Source: Terana coerulea (lineage: Eukaryota; Basidiomycota; Agaricomycetes; Polyporales; Phanerochaetaceae). Taken from it: a stretch of 64,000 nt of DNA. The translations under genes and the position numbers were made by a program. Below are positions 45,559 to 54,987 of the stretch, piece after piece (position 1 is the first letter of the stretch; the number at the start of each line of letters is the position of its first letter). Below the pieces are notes generated by a model that saw nothing but the letters and a program-made list of their open reading frames with translations, had not been told where the DNA came from and ran no database searches. Location: NCBI GenBank assembly GCA_024811115.1, contig JAKOGH010000740.1, forward strand, positions 534,473-598,472, given 5' to 3'.

Positions 45559-45773
45559 CTAAGAAGATATATGAGGCCAGAAATTGGACCACGACGGCTG
45601 AGGCAGTTTGTCCGCGGGCAGCGTGAACAACTGCTGGGAACTGGCCACCACGAGATAGCTGCTGGCGACCATATAAACCAGGGGGCCAAGGAGATATATG
45701 GAGGCGGTCAGAAGCGTGTAGAAGGTGGCGAGGAGGCGATTCTCCTTGTGGTTGGCGTTGTCCAGAATCTATC
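45559..45773 (-). pseudogene. Last exon of a membrane protein, orphaned
   Basis: A minus-strand stretch reads ILDNANHKENRLLATFYTLL, then TASIYLLGPLVYMVASSYLV, a likely membrane span, and ends LPQPSWSNFWPHISS with a stop at 45559. A splice acceptor candidate precedes it. Nothing upstream to about 46.9 kb encodes the rest of the protein, so it looks like a gene remnant. The family is not identified. Confidence 0.5.
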
Positions 45774-47086
45774 CTGTACATGGCAGAAGAGAACCTGAAG
45801 ATCGGTCCCCAGTCGACATCGTCGATTCTTGGAGGGGCACGATGCACTGTGCAAGGAAAGCTTCGGGGTGAATACCAAGGACTTATAGCAAAAACGGATG
45901 TCACGGCACGACGTATGATTCCCAGACGGTCTCAGACTTTAATTCCATGCATGTTCCGCTCAGGTGCGGGATGTCAGAGTGCTAGGCTAATCAGATGAGC
46001 TCAAATTAATGCAATGTCCGTGAGGTATGATGAGATCAACTGTGCTGGTCAAGGGAGGCTGTTCATGAAGGACTCCTTGTATTCGGAACTCTAGGACGAG
46101 AAATTGACTGCGGCCTCGCGCCTGGACATTGAATTTGGGCGGGTTAGGCTTCGATACCTAACGTAAAATGTTAAAAGATGGACAGAACGCACCTGTTACT
46201 CACAATAGCGGGCCTGCGAACGATGCCGCCCTGGACAGCTGAAGTCGAGAAAGCGCAAAGGCTCGGATTTCCTAGCAACACGTTGGATGACATGTGACAA
46301 ACGCCTTGAAAACAAACATACTACGCATAGCCTCGATCTACTTTCGGTGCTTTTTGCTCTGCCACGCTACGGAGGGCGTAGAACAGTAATTCAGACCCCG
46401 GAACATGCTGCAAGTCGATCCGCGAAGGGCAGGCGATGCAGTGATAACCTACAGGCCGCCATAGACGGGCCCGAGCCGCGTGCTCGCGCGCGACACAATG
46501 GAAACTCGAGACCCTGCTTGAGGCACAGAGCAAGGCAAGTTCGCATCCTGAACCTTGGTGCATCAGACGTCTTGACTCGAGATCAACATGCAGCGGAGTT
46601 CAGGGTGTAAGCGGGCCTCGTGCTTATGCTGTAAACATAGCCGCAAGAGTGTCAGTTCCGAAGTCATGGAACAACGTGAGAACTCACCAAGATCTGCGTT
46701 AGAATGGAAGGAACACGTGTATCACGCCTTGAATTTTGAGAACGGTGTTAGGAAAGGCTGGCCGCCGAGTCTTCCTGAAATTGCGACTTTTATCAGACAA
46801 TGAAATGACATCCTTAAACACGTTTGAGACACTTGGGAGAGGTTCGTACATGAGCGCTCGCACAGAGGAAGTCATTTGACCAGCACGCACCAGAATACAC
46901 AAGCATACAGCTCAATCTTTTAAGAACATGGACGATTCCACAAGTGCGCGCAAACCTGACACTGCACAGTTTGCCTCGTAACTCTCACGGCAAAACAGGT
47001 TGCAGAAGACGTACGCCACGGCGTCTTATTGTCTATGAACTCGTGCCGACATGACATCCACTGAGCACACAGGATACAGTAAGCCG
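45774..47086. other. Gene-free stretch
   Basis: About 1.3 kb with only short open frames. The right end includes the 3' untranslated region of the alanine aminotransferase gene. No repeat, RNA gene or coding motif was recognised. Confidence 0.4.
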
Positions 47087-48799
47087 TTACAAGCCACCGT
47101 ACTTCACCACGAACTTTCTGTGGAAGTCCTCCAAGGCAGAAACATACTCTTCCACACCAGGGCAAAGGCAGGTCAGCCTGTAGTGCGACTCGCCATCCCT
47201 CTGGCCAAAGCCCGAGCCAGGGACGACACAGATGCCCGTCGCATCCAGCAATTCGAGCGAATACAACGTGTCGGGCGTCTTGCCGAGCTTCGCCGCCGCG
47301 TCGACCGCGCCCTGCGGGAGCTCGAGCTTGGGATACAGGTACAGCGCCCCGGGGCTCTCGACGCACGACACGCCGTCGAGCGCGTTCAGGCGGCGCGCCA
47401 TGAGCTTTGTGCGCTGCGCGAGCGCGTCGTGGATCGCCTTCGTCTCCTGCTGGTACAGCGCGTAGCTCGTCTCGCCCTCCTTCGGCGGGCGCACCATGAC
47501 GTCGACGCCGATCTGCCCGGACAGCGGCGGGCACAGGCCGACAGAGACCATCTTGTACAGGATGTCGCGCACGGGTGTGCTGATGTTTGTGCACTCGAAG
47601 TAGCCGCCGCGCCGGCCGCACTCGCCCTTGACGCCCTTGGAGATGCTGTGGAAGGAGACGAGCCCGACGGGCGACTTCAGGCGGCGGACGACTTGCTTGA
47701 AAGAGTGGAACGGGTGTGTTTGCGGCGAGTGCAGGTTGAACTGGTACACTTCATCGGCGAGGAGGATGAGGGAGTGCTTTTCGCAGAGCTGAACCACGTG
47801 CTCCATCGTCGGCACGTCGAGGAGCGAGCCGGTGGGGTTTCCTGGGTTAATGACGACGAGCGCGCGGGGCTTTATGCCCTCGGTTTTGCCCTTTTCGATG
47901 GCATCCTCGATTTCGTGGAGTGAGGTGGACCAGCCATTAGGCTCGGAGAGGTGGTAAGGGAGCGCGATACCGTTGAACTGCGCAAGAGTCGCAGTATACA
48001 GAGGATATTGTGGGATAGGGATGAGTATACCGGTCTTGTGGGGGTAATGAGAACGTTGAGCAAGAGGGACACTCCGGCGGATGCACCTCCAGTCAGGAAG
48101 ATGTCTTCAGGGTCCGACGGGTAACCATCTCGTTCTACACGACACGGTTAGTGTTAAATGTAATCATAGCCGTAGATTATGCACCTTCAATGAACTGCGC
48201 TACGTGCTTTCGAATGAAGGGTACGCCCTTGCTGTGCGAGTATGCTCCGATGGATCCAATATGGGCATGCAGCTCTTTTGCGCGTTCAATGACATCCGGA
48301 GCCCACTTATCCTTCACCAAGTCGATCAGAGGAGGGTACTCCATCAGCGCAGCGACCTTCGCACGGTGTCAGCGTTCCACTCAAAAGCCGCCATAGACGT
48401 AACGTTGCATGGTGAGCGTACCTGGCGGGGGAATGTCAACGGAGGTTGGTCGAGTCCCTTCTGCTGAGGGTTCCCGATATTCGAGTTGATGACCCGCTTG
48501 AAAGGCAGCTCCTCGCCATCCTCGAGTCTGTTGCGAAATTCCTCGGCCTTAATCGCGAGCTCGCCGCGCACGGCGTACTGCACATTCAAGACCGCGGGGT
48601 TGAGGTCCTCGACGGCAAGCTGTTTGTGTGCAGTCGACATCGTTCGTGAATGCAGGCCTGACGCAAAATTTTGTCGAGTTGGTCGTTGTTTTGAGGTCGA
48701 GTAGCGGTGAGGGAGAATAGAGGTGGTGAAAGCGGTGGAAGAGGATAGGCGGCCGGGATATAACGAGACGAGACGTCTTGAAGCGACCCGGGTTGGCAT
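47087..48799 (-). CDS. Alanine aminotransferase (mitochondrial or dual-targeted)
   Basis: This PLP enzyme interconverts alanine and 2-oxoglutarate with pyruvate and glutamate. The ATG at 48799 gives MPTRVASRRLVSLYPGRLSS, a clear import-type signal; a second start, MSTAHKQLAVEDL, follows about 50 residues later and fits a cytosolic form. Class I aminotransferase landmarks are all present: INPGNPTGSLL, LADEVYQFN, and the PLP-lysine motif SFHSISKGVKGECGRRGGY. The C-terminus reads FHRKFVVKYGGL and ends at 47087. Introns lie near 48420-48363 and 48180-48134. The frame slips at a run of five G (48040-48044), where one more base would restore it between VLIT and HKTGILIPIPQYPLY. The same effect elsewhere in the window suggests a homopolymer error. 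Confidence 0.93.
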
Positions 48800-49399
48800 G
48801 CTTTAGGTGAGTAAGTATTCAATCACCTGAGGGCAGTGTGGTCGAGGCCTTCTTTTGTCTCTCCGTTCGGATGGCTGGTTGACCAGCTGACACGACAGGC
48901 CTCGGGGAGTGGTTAGTACGGAACGCCGTCCGTTGTAGGCAGCTGCAGGTCGAGTCAAAGCGTTTTGGCGAGTAATAAGGCGAGTAATAAGCCTGGGCGC
49001 AATTCCCTATCACTTGCGTCGCCTACCCGTCTCGATCCGATTCGAAGGCATCGCGCAGAATACATGGAGGTGGATGTAGAACACAAGGAGTATGCGTGCA
49101 CGCTACCAGCAAATCGCGAATTTACGAACCACAAGCACGCCCCAGAGCCTTCTGGCCCGCACATGCTTTCAATAAGCGTGAGCACAAAACATCCAGTTCG
49201 AGGAGGTAGTCGGACCAATCAGGCCGAAGTGTGCATAGGTTAGGGCTAAGCGCATCTGATGCGCCTGATCTTCAGTCTTAGTTGGGCCGATCCAAATTTT
49301 TAGACCTTGCGCGCATCCACTGCAGGGTTTGCCCGCACCTATAAACAAAGCTCTGCCTTCACCTCACATCTCCGCCTATTCTAGTCGGCTGCGCTCACT
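48800..49399. promoter_or_regulatory. Divergent promoter of alanine aminotransferase and RRP9
   Basis: The 600 bases between opposite ATGs must carry both promoters. A TATA-like CCTATAAAC at 49340-49348 precedes the RRP9 ATG by about 55 bases. A direct repeat of 12 bases (GGCGAGTAATAA at 48967-48978 and 48979-48990) lies in the middle and could be a protein-binding site. Confidence 0.5.
48967..48990 (+). repeat. Perfect 12-bp tandem duplication
   Basis: GGCGAGTAATAA is present twice in a row, in the promoter region shared by two genes. Confidence 0.85.
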
Positions 49400-51425
49400 A
49401 TGCCCGACGCTTTCTTCCAAAAACAAACCACTCGAAAGCGCAAGCGCGCCACCTCTGGCTCGGGTTCAGCAGACGGCCCGTCTACCAGCAAAAAGCCTGC
49501 CCGAGGTGGCAGCCGCGGAGGAGGCAGAACAGCTGGGAGGGGCAGGGGCGGTTCATCAGCTGCGCCCAGCAAGCGAAAGGCTCGCGATGAGGAGCTGTCC
49601 GACGCTACAGGCGACAATGAGGGCGGCACGGATGTCGACGACATGGATCTTCGCGCACCGGACGTCGACCCGAACGCGTATTCTAGTGCGGAAGAAGACG
49701 AGGACGAGACTCCCGCGGAGAAGCGGCTAAGATTAGCCAAGCTGTATCTTGAAGGCGTGAAGGAGGGGTTAGGACTTGCGGAGGGCGAGTTTGACGCGGC
49801 CGAGATTGACAGGGAGCTCATCTCTACCAGATTAAAGCAGGATGTTTTGGAGCATGCGGGGAAGGTGCATCTGTTTATTGCAGACAGCGTACGTCTTCGC
49901 TATACTTGTCCTTCCGCGTGAGTCCGACTGGCAATTGCTTTCACGCTTCTAGTACGACCTTTCAAATCCACCAACACTACGCACACGCGGTCACCGCTTC
50001 AGCGCGACATGTGCCGTTGCATCGGAGGACGCACGGTATCTGTACACTGCCGGTAAAGACGGCTGCATCATAAAATGGGACCTGCACACCGGCAAGAAGT
50101 TACACACGTTCTTCAAAGTCCGCGCACCTAAGTCGACGGGAAAGGATAAGGGCAAGGGTAAAGCGAAGGCTGAGCCACCAGCGAGCGAGCTGACGGGGCA
50201 CACGGACGAGATCTGGGCTCTCGCGCTGAGTCCAGACGGCAAGCATCTGGCTAGCGGTGGGAAGGACAGGCGAGTGGGTGTATGGGACGCGGAGAAGAAT
50301 GAGTGGGTCAAGGGCTTTGGTGGCCATCGAGACAGTATAGCTGTACGTTTATCTGTCTCTTTTACTTCTACACTTTGCTAATCTTATAACATGGCGTCCG
50401 TAGGCCCTTGCATTTCGAAAAGCCGCTACGACCTCCACGACACCCACACAGCTCTATAGCGGCTCTTTTGACCGTACGCTGAAAATCTTTGATCTATCCG
50501 TCATGGGTTACATCGAGACGCTGTTCGGACACCAGGCGCCTGTGTTGAACTTGGACGCGTTATTAAAGGAGACAGCAGTGAGCGTGGGTGGAAGGGACAA
50601 GACGGTGCGGTATTGGAAAGTTCCAGAGGAGAGTCAGCTGGTGTTCAGAGGCGGAGGGCGAAGCGGTTGGGAAGATGTGCTAGAGGGCGGGACGTTCGAG
50701 GACGAGATGGACGTGGACGGCAAGAAGGAGCAGAAGAAGGGCACAGGGAAGAAGGCCCAGTTTGTGGAGGGCAGTATGGACTGCGTAGCGATGATTGACG
50801 AAAGCACCTTCGTGAGTGGAGGCGACAGCGGGTACGTGCCCCTCTTCTGCGTGATGGTTGACGATTTACCTGAGTAATTGCAGGTCAATCAGTCTGTGGA
50901 CAACACAGAAGAAGAAGCCAGTGTTCACCCAAGCGTTAGCACACGGGATGGATGAGTCTCAGGTGGAGACGGAGGACATGGAGATCGTCAGAAAACCACG
51001 ATGGGTTACTGCGCTGGGATGCCTTCGTTACTCAGACATGTTCGCATCCGGTATGTCCCCATTGCCTTGGTCATTCCGACGAAAGTCACTGACGAAGCGG
51101 CGGTATAGGCTCCTGGGACGGCGAGATTCGTCTCTGGAAAATAGACGACGCCCGGCTGAAGACTTTCTCCTTGGTCGGTAGCATACCCGCCCTGGGTGTT
51201 GTCAACTCGCTGCAATTCCTTTCTTGCCCAATGTCGACTCTTTCGTCCTTTGGTTGGACGCAGGAGGGTGATGAAAAGACTTTGTCGCGAGCGGAAAAGG
51301 ATAAGAAGGCGGTAGTGCTGGTTGCTGGAGTAGGACAGGAATTGCGATTGGGCCGGTGGGTGCAGAAGAAAGGTGAAGGGGTGCTCAACGGTGCGCTCGT
51401 CGTAGCATTCCGCCCAAAATCATGA
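49400..51425 (+). CDS. RRP9: U3 snoRNP WD40 protein (RRP9 / U3-55K)
   Basis: This nucleolar WD-repeat protein binds U3 snoRNA in the small-subunit processome and is needed for 18S rRNA maturation. The ATG at 49400 starts MPDAFFQKQTTRKRKRATSG. A Gly/Arg- and acid-rich N-terminus leads to the conserved helix AEKRLRLAKLYLEGVKEGLG. The propeller follows: YTAGKDGCIIKWDLHTG, LTGHTDEIWALALSPDGKHL, GGKDRRVGVWDAEKN, SGSFDRTLKIFDLS, VGGRDKTVRYWKVP and SGSWDGEIRLWKI. Between blades there is an acidic insertion with a run of charged residues (DGKKEQKKGTGKK). Introns at about 49889-49952, 50342-50402, 50833-50883 and 51051-51108 fit GT-AG rules. The stop is TGA 51423-51425 after VVAFRPKS. No frame break was seen. 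Confidence 0.93.
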
Positions 51426-51771
51426 CCGCGACTGTCGAGTAATCTACATGGCTTTACAACCTACACCCACGTCGTTGGAATACCTCTGCATGTTTTGGCT
51501 ACCTCGAGTTAGACCTTCCGGCAGACGCGTCAATTTATCGCGTCGCAGTCCAGGCGCGTGTTCCGGTAAAGAAGTTTGCCGGACCGGACCGGATCGGGCA
51601 AGAGTAACATTCACGATGCCCGAACCTCCGAGTCGACTTTGAAGTTGACCATGATAACGCCGCCCGCCGTAACAAGCACTGGGAGATGTCTCGGAATATT
51701 CGATCTCTCGTCTTACTTTCATCTACTCTCAAAGTCCTGGGCAGATTTAGCCTGGGCTGGGATAACTCAGC
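51426..51771. other. Intergenic region
   Basis: About 350 bases between two plus-strand genes, holding the end of RRP9 and the promoter of the hydrolase gene. A minus-strand open frame at 51535-51996 overlaps the next gene and looks like chance. Confidence 0.35.
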
Positions 51772-53278
51772 ATGCGTAGCCCTCTGCGAAGTGAAGCATA
51801 TGTCTTTGATCCACGCCCTAAATACCCTTTGCTTGTAAGTGGATCCTTCCTTTGCAATACTTATATTAGCCAGGCTAACGTCATCTCGTATGCCAAGATC
51901 ACAGCAAAACGCTATTGGCACCCGGAATTCCACTCGAGTGATGCTGATGCGCTGACCCTTATCCTCGCCCATGGTACAGGCTTTCATAAAGAACACTGGG
52001 AGCCAGCTCTTGAAGACCTATACTCTTTACTGAATGCCTCCATAAGCTCAACTGGACAAGGAATGAAGATCCGTGAAGCGTGGTGCATAGATGCGCCGGG
52101 ACACGGAGATGCTGCTGTACTTAACGAGGAGATGTTGATATGGGGATATACACCGACCTGTACGTCCGTGCCATACGCTCAACATTGCTCTTCACTTAAT
52201 ACTAAGCACCCGTGCTAGTTTCGTGGGAGGAGTACGCTAGAAGCATACATATGTTCCTCACCGGGCTTGGAAGTGGCGTAGATGTCGACTTCCGCTCAAG
52301 GAACCTTGTAGGAATTGGCCATAGTATGGGAGCCATATCCCTGTGAGTTGTTGACTTGCATTGGGTATGATACTCCCATTACACTGTCAGCAGCCTAATT
52401 GCGCATGTAGAATGCTTGCCGACACTTACATGCCCGAGCTCAAGTTTATATCCCTTATTCTCGTCGATCCCATGTTGGTCCGCAAACCCCTCCCAGGCGA
52501 ACCAGTTCTAGACCTTGCCGGCCCAGCCGCAAAGCGACGGGATATATGGCCGAGCCGCGCGGAAGCCCTAACGACCCTCCGGTCGAGAGCATCGTTCAAG
52601 GCGTGGGACTCGCGGATACTCGAGATATATGCCGTGAGTTTCCACTTTTACAAACACGTTTGGGCTTCAAACTAACTGAAATACATATGCTCGATATATG
52701 CGGCATAGGAAGACGGTATGCGTTCTCTGCCCACCGCTGTCTACCCCGACAAGATAGAGGGCGTCACTTTGAAATGTCCACGCGAATTGGAGGCAGTGAG
52801 TCCCTACCTTAGACGGTCCTTTGGCCCTCGATGTCTAACGCCAAGGCAATAGGCTTGCTATCTCTCATCAATAGGCCGCATACGTGCATATAACTATTTA
52901 CATCATCTTTGCACGTCCCTGCCTGTGCACATTATATATGGCGCTATCGATGACTACCTGTATGCTGAATTTCCCTTCTTGTCTATATTGAGCTGTCACT
53001 CATGGAGTTTTCAGGCCGAAAGAAATTCACGAAGATGTCCTCATGGTCGCCGCAAAGGGCGCATACGCCAGCGTTGCGCGGGTCCCTGGCGCCGGGCATC
53101 TCGTGAGTCTCTTCTGAGTGCTGCACTGTGACGGATGCCACAAAGCAACCGCTGACAGGAGCGTAGATCCCACAAATGCAGCCCCGAGGTCTCGCGACCG
53201 CCGTTCTGGCCGCCCTCTCGCAAGACGCGCAGACGGGCTTCAGGCCAGGCGGCGCTAGCGTACACAGCAAGCTATAAG
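51772..53278 (+). CDS. Alpha/beta hydrolase fold protein
   Basis: A serine hydrolase of the alpha/beta fold is read in about eight exons from ATG 51772 (MRSPLRSEAYVFDPRPKYPL). The oxyanion motif is LAHGTGFHKEHW, the nucleophile elbow is GIGHSMGA with the catalytic Ser, a late Asp lies in IIYGAIDDYL, and the closing His in RVPGAGHL. The protein ends GGASVHSKL at TAA 53276-53278, about 350 residues. Several introns are near 40-60 nt; the first may be only 39 nt. The substrate cannot be told; related basidiomycete proteins are usually annotated only as alpha/beta hydrolases. The gene lies at the border to the repeat-rich right part. Confidence 0.8.
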
Positions 53279-53723
53279 GCTTCCTCGGCGCCTGCAAGCG
53301 CGAAGAAGAGCTTGGAGGGCCAGGTCGTGTGGCGTGGGAATTCCGCTCCCCAGCTACTAGTACTCGTAAATGTAAGCTCGTACTTAGCAAGCACCTACGT
53401 CTACGCAGACTTATAACCCTTGCTGTCAAACTGCACATCATTCACTAATATTTTACATTTAATGTGACTATCCACTCAAAGTCACAAGTGGAGGTCGAGT
53501 GAATGCACAATTCATATTGAACAGAAAGATACATTCACTAATGAACTGTCAAAAATGCGACATGCTTAATAGCATTTTTCTAGTAAAGAAATTGTTGAGA
53601 GTTCAAATATTTATTTGGGAAATGCACTCACCTCCTGAAGTGCATGACGGGGACAGCAACAGATCTACAGCGCTGTACCTTGTGTCTCGGAGTGAGTTGC
53701 CTGCCACAAGTCCTCAAAAGCCT
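53279..53723. other. AT-rich border segment
   Basis: About 440 bases are clearly richer in A and T than the DNA to the left. Short motifs recur in both orientations, such as ATTCACT and AGTGAAT around 53441-53550, so this may be an eroded mobile element, but no terminal repeat with target duplication could be established. Confidence 0.4.
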
Positions 53724-54319
53724 TCAAGCAATGTAACGCTTCATCAAGCTGCAATCGTGTAGCTGGTGGAGGGATCGGAGGGGTGCTGGTTCCGCATGCC
53801 GCACGGCCGGCATTAAAGACATGTACTGCACCCACTGGGTAAGCCTGAGGAATGGTGCCGGCGGCAGAGGTGGTTGCTGTACGTTATCCGACAATGGCTG
53901 CTGGCTAGCCGCAGGAGAAGTCGGGGGTTGCACATGCTCAGCGGACCACAGTGCTGGGTTAAAGCCGAGGAAGGCATTGAAGACCTGCTTGACACAGCGC
54001 ACCATTACTGGGTGCAGCTGCTGTGACAAAGCTGCCAGGTTTGCAGACATCTGAGCTTGAATTGATTGCTCCAAGGTTGTCATGGGGGGTGCGACACATA
54101 TCTCAATAAGATGGCGCACAACATCTTTGGAAGGGCATGCAGGATCGGTGCCAATGTATTGGTGTCGGGCCAGCTCTAGAAGACTAAGTGAGAGCGAGGT
54201 GATGATGGCTATGGTGGAAGACAGCTGCATGTTATCGGGTAGACTGCATGCATCTGCAATTAGGGCGTTGAACTCCTTGCCTTGCTCAACGAGTATGCTG
54301 CTGAGGAGTTGAAGCAGCT

Positions 54320-54327
54320 GCGGTATC
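54320..54327 (+). repeat. Left target-site duplication of the MITE
   Basis: The 8-bp GCGGTATC is repeated exactly at 54980-54987, directly beyond the other end of the element. Confidence 0.9.
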
Positions 54328-54979
54328 TAGTGTTGCCAAAGTTCAGTTCAGTTCGGCGGTTCAGAACCAGAACTGATGAACCAAACTGTGTGGTTCAGTT
54401 TGGTTCAGTTCTGGTTCGGCCTCTAGATCACTTAGTTCGGTTCTTGGTTCAGGCATGGCTGTCACGCTTTGAACCAAGTTCGAACTGGTTTGAACCATGA
54501 ACCATGTATATGTTATGTAGTGTATTTGTACTGGGATTCATGAGAAAGTACATGAACTTACTTACTATAGCATGTCTAAACTATTTTTCATTTTGTGCTT
54601 GTAAACTGAGCATCAAATGTCACTCTGCTTATGTTTTGGTGTATATATGATGCCATCAATAGCTGCCAAAAGGCAACTGGCAGCCTCTATCAGACACTGA
54701 GCTTCAAAACATCATAATATAAGGCTTTTGCACTATACAAACTCTTCTAGATGTCAATATATAACTCTATTATAATCTACCATTGCAATTATACTGATTT
54801 GACAGAGTAAAGCTGATATATACATGGTTCAATGGTTCGAACCAGTTCGAACCCTGAACTAACCGGCAGTTCATACTGGTTCAGTTCAGTTGGTTCAGGT
54901 TTGGCTGCTAAACACTTGGTTCTGGTTCTAGTTCGGACAAAATGGACCCGAACTGAACTAAACTGAACCGGCAACACTA
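54328..54979. mobile_element. hAT-type MITE with inverted ends and 8-bp duplication
   Basis: The element starts TAGTGTTGCC and ends GGCAACACTA, a perfect 10-bp terminal inverted repeat, with imperfect inverted similarity for some 20 bases more (blocks AGTTCAGTTCGG). It is 652 bp long, has no coding capacity, and its ends are full of GGTTC/GAACC and TTCAGTT subterminal motifs, with an AT-rich middle. The flanking 8-bp duplication and the TAGNG-type end are the marks of the hAT superfamily. It lies inside a coding part of the DUF6535 copy A and ends its reading frame. Confidence 0.9.
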
Positions 54980-54987
54980 GCGGTATC
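54980..54987 (+). repeat. Right target-site duplication of the MITE
   Basis: Exact copy of GCGGTATC at 54320-54327. Confidence 0.9.

Noticed and set aside
47051..47923. Plus-strand open frame of 290 codons
   Set aside because: Antisense shadow of alanine aminotransferase, whose active-site motifs are on the minus strand.
54328..54979. Reading the repeat-rich insert as a solo LTR
   Set aside because: It has inverted, not direct, ends, an 8-bp duplication and no TG..CA borders, which is a DNA-transposon pattern.
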